The translations under genes were made by a program, and so were the position numbers. The notes below the pieces were generated by a model. The model was given only the letters and a program-made list of their open reading frames with translations, searched no databases and had not been told where the DNA came from. From Rhizobium rosettiformans W3 (lineage in GTDB: Bacteria > Pseudomonadota > Alphaproteobacteria > Rhizobiales > Rhizobiaceae), in assembly GCF_004912135.1 (NCBI RefSeq), contig NZ_STGU01000022.1, positions 1-34,381 on the forward strand: a DNA stretch of 34,381 nucleotides. Reading direction: 5' to 3'. Shown here in pieces: positions 23,894-32,221 of this stretch (position 1 is the first letter of the stretch; the number at the start of each line of letters is the position of its first letter).

Positions 23894-24718
23894 ATGCAAG
23901 ACACGCGTGCGAAACCGCGGTCCTTCGATGGGATCGGCGTCCTGTTGGCGCTCATCCTTTCTGTCGTCGTCATCCTGCCTCTGCTGGTCGTCGGCATCTG
24001 GGCCTTCACCGAGGTCTGGCGTTATCCGAGCGTCATGCCACAGCAATTCGGGCTGCGCTTCTGGCAGCAGACGCTCAACCGCTCGGACGTGTGGAATGCG
24101 CTCTGGCTCAGCCTCACACTTTCGGCGGTGGTGACGCTTGCTTCCGCCGTCATCTGTCTGCCGGCGGCTTATGCCTTTGCCCGCATGCGCTTTCCGGGCA
24201 AGGACATCCTGTTCTTCTCGTTCCTGGCCGGCCACGCTTTTCCGAAATTCGGGCTGCTGGTCGCGATCGCTGCCATCTTTCTGCAGCTCGACCTGATCGG
24301 CACCTTCTGGGGCGTGGCCCTCATTCAGCTGGTCAACACACTGATGTTCATGATCTGGATCCCGGTTGCGGCTTTCCAGGCGGTCGACCGGCGCATGGAA
24401 GAGGCCGCCCGAGACGTTGGGGCCGGTCCGCTCCGTGTCTTCTGGTCGATTACGCTCCCGCAGGCGGCGCCGACCATCGCGGCAGCGCTGCTCCTGACCT
24501 TTGTCGGCACCTTCTACGAGACGGAAGGCGCATGGCTGATCGGCGCGCCGGGCATTCGCACGATGCCCGTGCTGATGATCAGCTTCATCAACAACCAGAT
24601 GGTGATCCAGTTCGGAGCGGTTCTCTCCGTCATGCTCTGGGTCCCCTCCTTCATCGCCCTGATGTTCGCCCGGCGCGTGATCGGCGGAAACGCCTTCGCG
24701 AAAGGGTTCGGCGGATGA
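23894..24718 (+). CDS. ABC transporter permease 2
   Basis: The ATG at 23894 gives 274 residues and has GAGGTGAG just upstream; a GTG at 23885 that overlaps the preceding stop is an alternative. Six membrane helices are predicted, with the first at about 12-35. The EAA loop is EEAARDVGAGPLRVFWSITL. The ending FARRVIGGNAFAKGFGG is typical of the second permease in PotC-like systems. It works with permease 1 and the ATPase starting at 24744, 25 bases downstream. Confidence 0.92.
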   Translation: MQDTRAKPRSFDGIGVLLALILSVVVILPLLVVGIWAFTEVWRYPSVMPQQFGLRFWQQTLNRSDVWNALWLSLTLSAVVTLASAVICLPAAYAFARMRFPGKDILFFSFLAGHAFPKFGLLVAIAAIFLQLDLIGTFWGVALIQLVNTLMFMIWIPVAAFQAVDRRMEEAARDVGAGPLRVFWSITLPQAAPTIAAALLLTFVGTFYETEGAWLIGAPGIRTMPVLMISFINNQMVIQFGAVLSVMLWVPSFIALMFARRVIGGNAFAKGFGG

Positions 24719-24743
24719 AAAACTGCATTACAGGAAACCCGAC

Positions 24744-25790
24744 ATGTCGAAACTGAGCATCCGCGCGGTCTCCAAGGTCTTTGCGGGCGGCACGACAGCC
24801 GTCGACAATGTCTCGCTTGAGGTCGCTGATGGCGAGCTTGTCTGCCTGCTCGGGCCGTCCGGCTCCGGCAAATCCACCCTATTGCGCATGGTTGGCGGTT
24901 TCGAGCAGCCAACATCGGGACGGATTGCCATCGACGATCAGGACGTGACACGCCTGCCACCCGAACAACGGCCGACCGGCATGGTCTTCCAGAGCCATGC
25001 TTTGTGGTCACACATGAATGTCTTCAACAACCTTGCCTTCGGCTTGAAACTGCGTCGCCGTCCCAAGGGGGAAATCCGCGACCGGGTCGAGAACGTGCTC
25101 GAGCTCGTGGGCCTGAAGGGCTATGGTCAGCGGATGACCAGCGCGCTTTCGGGCGGCCAGCAGCAGCGCGTGGCGCTGGCGCGATCGCTGATCCTGGAGC
25201 CGAAGATCCTGTTGCTCGATGAACCCTTCGCGAGCCTCGATCAGCATTTGCGCGAGCGGCTGCGGGAGGAAGTGCGGGATATCCAGCTTCGTTTGAAGAT
25301 CACCACCCTCTTCGTGACCCACGGGCAGGACGAGGCTCTCTCCATGGCAGATCGCATCGTGGTCATGCGTGATGGCAGGACAGAGCAGGCCGATCGGCCG
25401 GAACTTATCTATCGGGATCCTCAAACGCCGTTCGTGGCCGGCTTCATCGGTACGATGAACTTCATCGAGGGCCGTGTCGAAAATGGCCGTTTCCTGCATG
25501 CCGACGTCGCCGTCGATCTTCCGGTCGCCGATGGACCGCTCACGCTGGCAGTCAGGCCCGAGGCCCTCGCCCTCGTCCATCAGGGCGGTGGCAAGGCCAT
25601 CATTCATCGCGTCACCGACTTCGGCACGCATGGGCTCGTCGATCTGCATCTGTCAGACGGGACCCGCGTGAAATGCATGGTCGCCAGTCCGGAACCCTTT
25701 CATGCCGGCGAGACCGTTGCGCTCAACCCGCGCGCCTTCGCGGCCTTCCGCGACAACGTCAAACTCTATGGCACGACCCATGCGCAGTGA
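24744..25790 (+). CDS. ABC transporter ATPase (PotA/UgpC-like, with TOBE domain)
   Basis: The product has 348 residues. The nucleotide-binding domain has GPSGSGKST (37-45), a Q-loop in VFQSHALWSHMNVFNN, LSGGQQQRVALARSL (135-149), Walker B ILLLDEP (155-161) and switch histidine in FVTHGQDEA. A C-terminal TOBE-like regulatory domain (about 235-345) is present, as in importers of sugars, polyamines and glycerol phosphates. It provides ATP-driven energy for the two permeases. The last 11 bases overlap the next gene, so the phosphodiesterase is part of the same transcript. Confidence 0.94.
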   Translation: MSKLSIRAVSKVFAGGTTAVDNVSLEVADGELVCLLGPSGSGKSTLLRMVGGFEQPTSGRIAIDDQDVTRLPPEQRPTGMVFQSHALWSHMNVFNNLAFGLKLRRRPKGEIRDRVENVLELVGLKGYGQRMTSALSGGQQQRVALARSLILEPKILLLDEPFASLDQHLRERLREEVRDIQLRLKITTLFVTHGQDEALSMADRIVVMRDGRTEQADRPELIYRDPQTPFVAGFIGTMNFIEGRVENGRFLHADVAVDLPVADGPLTLAVRPEALALVHQGGGKAIIHRVTDFGTHGLVDLHLSDGTRVKCMVASPEPFHAGETVALNPRAFAAFRDNVKLYGTTHAQ

Positions 25791-26628
25791 TCCCATTTTC
25801 GTCGAGCATCAGGGACACCGTACCCTGCTCAAGTGGCATCGGGGACGGCGCAAGGCCTCCGATCCGGAATTCACACCGACGCGCATTCTGGAAGCCATGC
25901 AGCTTGGCGCCAGCGTCGAGGTCGATCTCGTCGTGCATGGAGATCACGGTTTTGCCATCCTGCACGATCTGGAGCTCGATCACGGGACAACCGGATCCGG
26001 TCTCGTCGCCGAGACCTCGGCTGGCACGCTGCGACAGCTCTACCTGCGGGGCAATGACGGTGCGCCGCTGAGCGACAGGGTGATGCTGCTCGAAGACCTC
26101 TGTGACTTGCTGAACGCCAATCCCGCCCATCCTGAGGCTTTGCTGCAACTCGATTACAAGGAGGATCTGTCGCGGTTGTCGCCGGGTGTGATCGAGAAAT
26201 TTGCCGAAGCGGTCTCTCCCGTTGCCACGAACATGATCCTGTCCGGCGGAGACAGCGCTGCGGTGGCAGCGCTGGCCGCGGTCACGCCCGGTCTGCGCGC
26301 GGGTTATGATCCGACCTATGTCGGCGTGCTCGATGACCTCAGAACGGCTGAGGATTTCTCGCGGTTCATTGCAGCGGCGCTGAAGAAGGCGCCGGATGCC
26401 GCCATGATCTATCTCGATTACGAGCTTGTTCTCGCGGCTGATGCCGCAGGGATGGATCTGATCGGCGCTGTTCATGCGGACAAGCGTCGTGTCGATGCCT
26501 GGACGATCCGAACGATCGATTCCACCACGCTTGCGCAGGTTCGTCGCCTCCTCCAATTGCGCGTCGACCAGATCACCACCGATGACCCCGAAGGTCTCGC
26601 AGAAGCCCTCGCTGAAGGAAAGAGCTGA
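25780..26628 (+). CDS. Glycerophosphodiester phosphodiesterase (GDPD family)
   Basis: From the ATG at 25780 the protein has 282 residues. It lacks a signal peptide, so it acts in the cytoplasm on imported substrate. The GDPD core is present: H20-R21-G22, E30 in PEFTPTR (the family usually has PENT; the Asn is replaced by Phe), E47-x-D49 in VEVDLVVHGDHG and H62-D63 in ILHDLEL. The end reads VDQITTDDP, like the VDGIITDRP end of the family. GDPDs split glycerophosphodiesters to glycerol 3-phosphate and an alcohol, such as choline or inositol. Its place at the end of an importer operon suggests that the transporter brings in its substrate. Confidence 0.88.
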   Translation: MRSDPIFVEHQGHRTLLKWHRGRRKASDPEFTPTRILEAMQLGASVEVDLVVHGDHGFAILHDLELDHGTTGSGLVAETSAGTLRQLYLRGNDGAPLSDRVMLLEDLCDLLNANPAHPEALLQLDYKEDLSRLSPGVIEKFAEAVSPVATNMILSGGDSAAVAALAAVTPGLRAGYDPTYVGVLDDLRTAEDFSRFIAAALKKAPDAAMIYLDYELVLAADAAGMDLIGAVHADKRRVDAWTIRTIDSTTLAQVRRLLQLRVDQITTDDPEGLAEALAEGKS

Positions 26629-27434
26629 TGTCCGTCGATCCCGCCCGTGTTCTCGAAGACATGATCGAGGCTGCCCGACGTGCCGGAGCGCTGACGCTCG
26701 ATTTCTTTCATCGTCGGGACACGCTGCAGATCGGCGTCAAAGGCCCCGGTGACTTCGTCAGCATTGCCGACGAGCAGTCGGAGACGTTGATCCGTGACCA
26801 CCTGCTCAGCCGGTATCCGGACTGGAGCCTGAGCGGCGAAGAGTTTCCGCCCGTGGAAGGCAAGGATGCATCCTACCGTTTCCTGGTGGATCCGATCGAC
26901 GGCACCACCAATTTCCTCAATGGCCTCGACTACACGATCACCATCGCGCTCCGGCAGGGCCGAGAGACCGTTTGCGGGCTCGTCTATAATCCGGTGACGG
27001 ATGAGATGTTCACGGCGCTGAAGGGGCAAGGCGCCTATCTCAACGGGGCGCGGCTTATGATGCGGGACAGCGTGGATGTCGGTCAGATGGTGGTCGGCAC
27101 CGGTCTGCCCACACCCAATCTCTCCATGCATGAGGGCGCCTATGCCAGGCTCGACGCGATCCGCGCGCCGATCGGTGCCGTGCGGGTGCTCGGAAGCGCT
27201 GCCAATTGCTGCGCCTATGTCGCCTGTGGACGTTTCACCGGCTACTTCGAACAGACAGGCTTCGTCGATACGGCCGCGGGCATTCTTCTCGTTGAAGAAG
27301 CCGGCGGCGTTGTCACCGACTGGTGGGGCCGCGGCGCGGAGCACTACGAACAATCCGGCCTGCTGATCGTCGCCAATCAATCCACGCATGCATTTCTATT
27401 GAACCAGCTTCAAGGCGTTGATTTGCCTGGTTGA
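26628..27434 (+). CDS. Inositol-monophosphatase-family phosphatase
   Basis: The protein has 268 residues. Metal-binding motifs of the Li+-sensitive phosphatase family are visible: G70-E71-E72, D88-P-I-D91-GTTNF, and D214 in the FVDTAAGILLVEEAGG motif (the family usually has W-D-x-AAG; here V precedes D). The family hydrolyses inositol monophosphate and related sugar or nucleotide phosphates. The ATG shares a base with the phosphodiesterase stop (TGATG). Together the last two genes could turn a phosphodiester into alcohol and phosphate: the GDPD cuts, this enzyme removes the remaining phosphate. The true substrate could instead be a histidinol or sugar phosphate; context favours inositol or glycerol phosphates. 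Confidence 0.9.
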   Translation: MSVDPARVLEDMIEAARRAGALTLDFFHRRDTLQIGVKGPGDFVSIADEQSETLIRDHLLSRYPDWSLSGEEFPPVEGKDASYRFLVDPIDGTTNFLNGLDYTITIALRQGRETVCGLVYNPVTDEMFTALKGQGAYLNGARLMMRDSVDVGQMVVGTGLPTPNLSMHEGAYARLDAIRAPIGAVRVLGSAANCCAYVACGRFTGYFEQTGFVDTAAGILLVEEAGGVVTDWWGRGAEHYEQSGLLIVANQSTHAFLLNQLQGVDLPG

Positions 27435-27528
27435 AGTCACGCCATGTTTTGCCGATGACGCCAAAACGGGATCCGGCACGACGGAAAAACATCATAATCA
27501 TGGTTTTTCGGGAGAATTGGCTGAAGAA

Positions 27529-27675
27529 CCTGGATTCTCACATGATTTCAATGGCTTAAAAAAATCGCCGTTGATTTTCCTCTGTTTTCCTGCCGCGAGC
27601 GACCGTGGATGCCATCTTTGTGCCCTGGCTTTGGGCCGACGTCAACATGGCGGGAGAGCGGCAATTACTTCCGCT
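27529..27675 (+). repeat. 147-bp direct repeat, copy B
   Basis: Second copy of the sequence at 13431-13577, same orientation and same length. It lies 94 bases after the phosphatase gene and 58 bases before the stop of the minus-strand isomerase gene. Flanking sequences are unrelated to those of copy A. The rest of the 299-base gap (27435-27733) shows nothing else I recognise. Confidence 0.85.
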
Positions 27676-27733
27676 TGCCGAGAAGCGGCCACAAGAGCTT
27701 TGTCTCCCCTTGATTGGCTGTGGCACAAAGAAA

Positions 27734-28807
27734 TCACATGGGCACGAGCACCTCTCCCCTGGCCAGCAATCTTGCTGTTCTCAGGAGGCCAGCGGATTTC
27801 AACGCGAACCGGCCCGAGTTCTTCTCGTAGTCGACTGTCACGTCCATCACTCCGCTCGGGTGTTCGATTTTCACGAGCGCAGGAACTCCGTCTGGCAATG
27901 TGGGAAGCCCTTCAGCCACGGTGCCCGGTGTCAGGACACAGGACGCGAGGCACTGGGCGCCGGTCACCGCCATGGTCGGGTGGCAGTTGAGCGGCATGAA
28001 GTAACGTGCGGTGATCGTCCCGCCTTCACGCGGGGGAGCGAGGATAGCAAATTTCGGTACGACCGAGTTCGAGACGTCACCCATACCCATCAGCAGCCCC
28101 GCCCTGCGTCGGATGGGCTCCATCCGCCCATAGAACGCCCGGTTTGCGTCCAGTTCTTCAGCGGCCTCGTAGCCCGAAAGTCCGAAAGCCTCGGCACGGG
28201 CGATGACGATCGGCATGGCAACGTCCATGCAGGTCACCGTGACACCGTCGATCTCGTCGGTAAGATTGCCCGTCGGCAGTAGGGCACCCGTTGTTGACCC
28301 CACCACGTCCATGAAGTTCAGATAAATGGGAGCGGACGTTCCAGGTACGCCATCGATCGCAGCATCGCCCTCATAGCTGACGATGCCGCCAGGCGTCTGG
28401 ACAATGGCTTCCACCTTCGCACCTGTGTTGACCGAATGGATGCGCACACGCGTCACGTCCCCGGTTGCAGGCACAATGCCGAGTTCAACGGCTGCCGGTC
28501 CGACACCGGAAAGGATATTGCCGCAGGTTGGCTTGAAGTCGACTTTCCGGTCCGCGACGCTCACCTGAGCGAAGAAATAGTCAACATCACAGTCTGGCTC
28601 CTTCGACCTCGAAAGCATGGCTACTTTGGTGGTGACCGCCGTACCGCCTCCGATGCCGTCGATGTTGAGTGGGTGACCGGAGCCAAGCGCGGCTACGAGC
28701 ACGCGCTCCAGGTCGCCAAGTTCGCTCGGCAAGTCTTCGCGGCGAAAATACGGGCCGCGGGATGTGCCGCCACGCATGAACAGGAAGGGAATGGCGGTCT
28801 GCGCCAT
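27734..28807 (-). CDS. PrpF/4-oxalomesaconate tautomerase-family isomerase
   Basis: From the ATG at 28807 (GGAGACC upstream) the protein has 357 residues, the usual family size. An extension to 28975 would run into the permease gene and is rejected. Family motifs are PFLFMRGGTSRGPYF near the start, DGIGGGTAVTTKVA, FKPTCGNILSGVGP with C95, and MPLNCHPTMAVTGA. The fold is that of diaminopimelate epimerase-like proteins with paired cysteines for proton transfer. Members tautomerise 4-oxalomesaconate (GalD) or isomerise aconitates (PrpF). Here the gene follows a tricarboxylate transporter operon, which suggests that it processes the imported tricarboxylate. Overall pattern is nearer GalD by my memory. 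Cytoplasmic. Confidence 0.85.
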   Translation of the reverse strand: MAQTAIPFLFMRGGTSRGPYFRREDLPSELGDLERVLVAALGSGHPLNIDGIGGGTAVTTKVAMLSRSKEPDCDVDYFFAQVSVADRKVDFKPTCGNILSGVGPAAVELGIVPATGDVTRVRIHSVNTGAKVEAIVQTPGGIVSYEGDAAIDGVPGTSAPIYLNFMDVVGSTTGALLPTGNLTDEIDGVTVTCMDVAMPIVIARAEAFGLSGYEAAEELDANRAFYGRMEPIRRRAGLLMGMGDVSNSVVPKFAILAPPREGGTITARYFMPLNCHPTMAVTGAQCLASCVLTPGTVAEGLPTLPDGVPALVKIEHPSGVMDVTVDYEKNSGRFALKSAGLLRTARLLARGEVLVPM

Positions 28808-28880
28808 GCTGGTCTCCAACGGTTGAATGAAGATTCGGGAAGCAGGCCGCTCGGGTCTCCCGAGCCGGCTGGCGGTGGCG

Positions 28881-30875
28881 TCACCGGAGCGGCCAGGGGA
28901 GGTCTGCGAAGTCCTGGAGCACACCGCTGGGGAAGTTGAGTGACAGCGCCCAGGCCGCAAGAATGCAGCCACCAACGGCCCAGGCCGTTAGGTGCAGGCT
29001 CCTCGTCCAGGTCGCACCGACCCGCATGCGCATGAAGGCGAGGAAGAAGATCACGACGCCAAGGACGAAGCCGACCAGCGCAACCAGTCCGACGAGTGCC
29101 GCGATCCAGGCAAGCCCTGCCCATACTCCGTGAACAGCAATCCGGCTGCTCTCCTCGCTCGGGAGTTCGGAGTCGAAATGCGAGTGGTGCCCGGTGTCTG
29201 CGAAGCCGAGTTGCCAGATCAGAATTCCGAGCATCATCAGACCGATGATCGAGACAGAAAGCGGGAAAACCTGGCCGAGGAAGTCTCGCTGCAGGGAGTC
29301 CATCAACGCCATGCCCATGATACCGAGGACCAGCACGGCAAAGCCAATCTGCGGAAGATGGGCACGAAACTGCGGAACATCCGGAACCTTGTCGGACGGG
29401 TCGACAATCTCGGCATGCTCGTCCACACGGTTACGAAGCCCGAAGTAGATGGATGCAAGCGTCAGAAGCCCGATGATGATCACGCCAGGTCGCGCAAGGA
29501 ACGACCAGCCATTGAACTGGAGGGTCTGGTAGAAGAATGTCTCGGCCTGTGGTGCGAGCACGAAACCGATCAGGAGGGCGGGACGCGACCAGCCGAAGCG
29601 CTTCATCAGGACGCCAATGACCCCTAAGGCCAGCAAAGCGACGAGGTCCTGCACCGACCGGGTGGACTGAAACGCGGCGAAGCTGATCATGACCATCATG
29701 AAGGGGGCCATGTACTGGAAGGGCACCTTGGTGAGGCCGGCGATCGGTTTAGCCAGCATCACGCAGGCTCCGGCACCGATGATGTTGGCGAGCGCTAGCG
29801 ACCAGATCATCGTGTAGGTCAGGTGTAGATCGGTGGTGACCATCGATGGACCGGGCTCGATGCCAATCAGCACCATGCAGCCGAGAAACACTGCCATGGC
29901 CCCGGATCCGGGAATGCCGAACAGGACGGTCGGCAGCATCGCGCCGCCCGTCATAGCGTTATTCGCGCTTTCCGGGGCAATTACACCGCGAATGTCGCCC
30001 TTGCCGAAGTTGGAACTGTCCTTCGTGGTCTGTACGGCATGGCCGTATGCGATCCAGTCGACCACGGAGCCGCCAAGGCCCGGGATGACCCCGACGATGC
30101 AGCCGACGGCAGCACAGCGCAGCGACAGGAACCAGTTGGCTGCCCAATCCCGGATCCCTTGCGTCCAGCCCTTGCCAAGCGGCATGTTGCCGGCAATGGC
30201 CGTGTTGGCCCGCATGAGGTCAATGATCTCGGGAATGGCGAAAATGCCCATACCGACGACAACGAGGGGGAGGCCGTCATAGAGATATGTCACATCGAAC
30301 ACGAGGCGAAATTCGCCAGTGGCCGGTGCCGCACCAATCGTGCCGATGACCAGTCCGAGCGAGCAGGATGCAAGCCCCTTGACCAGGCTTCGGCCCGACA
30401 AGACTGCGACCATCGACAACCCAAGCACAGCCAGCATGAAGAGTTCGGCCGATCCGAAGGCAAGAATGACGGGGCGGGCGATGAAGACAAAACCGGTGAG
30501 AACGATCGCCCCGAAGACGCCGCCAAACATCGACGAGAAGAACGCCGTCGAAAGCGCTCTTGCGGCTTCCCCCTTCTTTGCGAGTGGAAATCCGTCGAGC
30601 ACGGTCGCCTGGCTGGATGAACCGCCTGGTATTCCAAGCAGGATCGACGAAAAGGTATCGCCGGTTGGCATGATCGCGACCAGGCCGATCAGCATGGCCA
30701 GCGCCGAAACCTGATCCATGCCGTAGATGAACGGGATGAGGAGCGACAGGCCAGCGATACCGCCAAGCGCTGGGAGCACGCCGATGACGAGACCGACGAA
30801 GATGCCGAGGATCATGTAGGCGAGGTGTTGAAAGCTCAACAATTCGCCAAGTGCAGTGAATAGGGTATCGATCAC
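28881..30875 (-). CDS. tctA: TctA-TctB fusion, tricarboxylate transporter membrane subunits
   Basis: The protein has 664 residues, about 160 more than a normal TctA. Residues 1 to about 500 are TctA with multiple helices and the conserved glycine/proline stretches GVLPALGGIAGLSLLIPF, GDTFSSILLGIPGGSSSQAT, GVIPGLGGSVVDWIAYGHA and PTVLFGIPGSGAMAVFLG. After a polar linker (around 495-515), the remaining part has about four helices and ends like TctB. In most operons tctB is a separate gene between tctC and tctA; here it is joined to the 3' end of tctA. Together with the binding protein it imports a tricarboxylate using an ion gradient. It lies 99 bases after tctC on the minus strand and 73 bases before the isomerase gene. 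Confidence 0.9.
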   Translation of the reverse strand: MIDTLFTALGELLSFQHLAYMILGIFVGLVIGVLPALGGIAGLSLLIPFIYGMDQVSALAMLIGLVAIMPTGDTFSSILLGIPGGSSSQATVLDGFPLAKKGEAARALSTAFFSSMFGGVFGAIVLTGFVFIARPVILAFGSAELFMLAVLGLSMVAVLSGRSLVKGLASCSLGLVIGTIGAAPATGEFRLVFDVTYLYDGLPLVVVGMGIFAIPEIIDLMRANTAIAGNMPLGKGWTQGIRDWAANWFLSLRCAAVGCIVGVIPGLGGSVVDWIAYGHAVQTTKDSSNFGKGDIRGVIAPESANNAMTGGAMLPTVLFGIPGSGAMAVFLGCMVLIGIEPGPSMVTTDLHLTYTMIWSLALANIIGAGACVMLAKPIAGLTKVPFQYMAPFMMVMISFAAFQSTRSVQDLVALLALGVIGVLMKRFGWSRPALLIGFVLAPQAETFFYQTLQFNGWSFLARPGVIIIGLLTLASIYFGLRNRVDEHAEIVDPSDKVPDVPQFRAHLPQIGFAVLVLGIMGMALMDSLQRDFLGQVFPLSVSIIGLMMLGILIWQLGFADTGHHSHFDSELPSEESSRIAVHGVWAGLAWIAALVGLVALVGFVLGVVIFFLAFMRMRVGATWTRSLHLTAWAVGGCILAAWALSLNFPSGVLQDFADLPWPLR

Positions 30876-30939
30876 GGCCGTGACTCCGCGTTTGCCGCTT
30901 GGGAGGCGGCAGTGAAAAAAATGTGGTGAGGGAAGGGGT

Positions 30940-30964
30940 GGCGGGTTTTGTCAGAAAACCCGCC
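30940..30964 (-). terminator. Perfect 10-bp hairpin between tctC and the tctAB fusion gene
   Basis: GGCGGGTTTT (30940-30949) pairs perfectly with AAAACCCGCC (30955-30964) around a 5-base loop. It begins 10 bases after the tctC stop. On the minus strand no T-run follows, so it may be a partial terminator or a 3'-end stabiliser that keeps binding-protein mRNA more abundant than permease mRNA, as seen in many transporter operons. Confidence 0.6.
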
Positions 30965-30974
30965 GCGTTTCAGG

Positions 30975-32078
30975 TCAGTCCTGACCGAGCTTTACGCCGT
31001 AGTCAGAAGCGAGCATGGTCGCGACCTGCTTGCGCAGTTCGGGCGAAAGGTCGGTGGCCTTTTCGAAGAGAGCCTGGGCAAGGCTGCCCGTGACCTGTTC
31101 ATAGGTGCCAAGAACGGCCTCCGCACTTTCCTTGTAGGCAGGGTCCGCCTTCATGTCTTCGAAGGCCTTCTGGTAGGCCGCGACGATCTCGTCAGGTGTG
31201 TCCTTCGGCAGGAATACCATCTTCTGCGCCGGGAAGCCGGCAACATAAAAGGCCATATAGGCATCGTAAGCCGGGCCGCTGGGCTTCTCGCCCGTCAGCT
31301 TTTCATAGGCTTCTGGATAGGTTGGCAGGTCGGGGAAGGTCGGGTCGCGAACCACATTGCCCGCTTCGTCGAGCACGCCGAGGCTGAACAAGGGAACGGC
31401 CTGGCCCGCCTCGACCAGAGGCTGGACGTTCTTGATGTAGGCGGACGAGGTCTGGAAGTCGATGTTGACTTCACCACGCTCGAAGGCGAGGCGGCCATCA
31501 CCGCGGCCCTTGAAGCCGAAAACGTGCTGCACATTGAGATCCATGGCCTTGAAGCCGAGAAGCGGAACCAGGTCGAGCGACGTCGCGCCCTGGCTTGCAT
31601 AGACGAGATCCTTGCCCTTGAGCATGGCGATGTCGTCGACGCTTTTCAGGCCAAGCGAGGGTGTGGTGTAGACCACGCCACCCGTCGGGCCCGCCATCGC
31701 GATCTTCCAATCTTTGTAATCGTAGCGGACGCGCGGATCCCCGAGCAGGTAGGGAAACTGGGTCGACGCCGATGTTCCCAGGATCATTTCGCCATCTGGC
31801 TTTGCGCGAGCGGCAAAAAGGTTGCTTCCCTTGGTCGAGCCGCCACCCGGCTCATTCACGACCACGACAACTGGGTTGCCAGGCAGGTACTTGCCGAGCA
31901 GTTGCGCATTAAAGCGGCCCCAGGTGTCGGATCCGCCGCCTGCCGAGAATGGAATGATGAACTCGATCGTCTTGCCTGCGAAATTGACCTCCGCAGCAGC
32001 AGGCCCTGCAAGGCCGGCTGCCAATAGCCCTGCCATCAGGCCCAAAGTGGTGCGGCGGCTCAAAGAGTTATTCAGCAT
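30975..32078 (-). CDS. tctC: TctC-family tricarboxylate-binding protein
   Basis: The protein has 367 residues. The signal region SRRTTLGLMAGLLAAGLAGP ends at about AAAEV and holds paired arginines that could suit Tat or Sec export. The mature protein matches the TctC/Bug family: TIEFIIPFSAGGGSDTWGRF, VVVNEPGGGSTKGSNLFA and QGATSLDLVPLL. Such proteins bind citrate-like or other carboxylates in the periplasm and deliver them to TctAB. A GGGAGGATT ribosome site precedes the ATG. It is the first gene of the minus-strand operon and diverges from a TctDE-like two-component system. The exact ligand is not evident. Confidence 0.93.
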   Translation of the reverse strand: MLNNSLSRRTTLGLMAGLLAAGLAGPAAAEVNFAGKTIEFIIPFSAGGGSDTWGRFNAQLLGKYLPGNPVVVVVNEPGGGSTKGSNLFAARAKPDGEMILGTSASTQFPYLLGDPRVRYDYKDWKIAMAGPTGGVVYTTPSLGLKSVDDIAMLKGKDLVYASQGATSLDLVPLLGFKAMDLNVQHVFGFKGRGDGRLAFERGEVNIDFQTSSAYIKNVQPLVEAGQAVPLFSLGVLDEAGNVVRDPTFPDLPTYPEAYEKLTGEKPSGPAYDAYMAFYVAGFPAQKMVFLPKDTPDEIVAAYQKAFEDMKADPAYKESAEAVLGTYEQVTGSLAQALFEKATDLSPELRKQVATMLASDYGVKLGQD

Positions 32079-32131
32079 GGTATAATCCTCCCAATCCGGC
32101 CCTCAGATGTGCCGGTTTCCTCCAAGCTTGC

Positions 32132-32161
32132 GCAGACTTGATTTCTCCTCGTCAAATCTGC
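32132..32161. promoter_or_regulatory. Inverted repeat between tctC and the divergent regulator gene
   Basis: GCAGACTTGA (32132-32141) and TCAAATCTGC (32152-32161) match as inverted arms at 9 of 10 positions with a 10-base spacer. The element is in the centre of the 143-base divergent region, about 55 bases from the tctC start and 61 bases from the regulator start. It is a good candidate for the TctD binding site that controls both directions. Function is inferred from position. Confidence 0.5.
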
Positions 32162-32221
32162 TTCTAGCTCTCATACTGAGTTTTGCTGTCGATAAGCTGT
32201 CCGTAAAGGAATTCTACCGCC

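Noticed and set aside
25702..25779. N-terminal extension of the GDPD
   Set aside because: It only overlaps the ATPase gene in another frame; family homology starts just after the ATG at 25780.
28808..28975. N-terminal extension of the PrpF-family isomerase
   Set aside because: It would overlap the permease gene end; the ATG at 28807 has a ribosome site and starts the family homology.
30948..32027. Long plus-strand frame opposite tctC
   Set aside because: The minus strand encodes a complete TctC-family protein with signal peptide and ribosome site.
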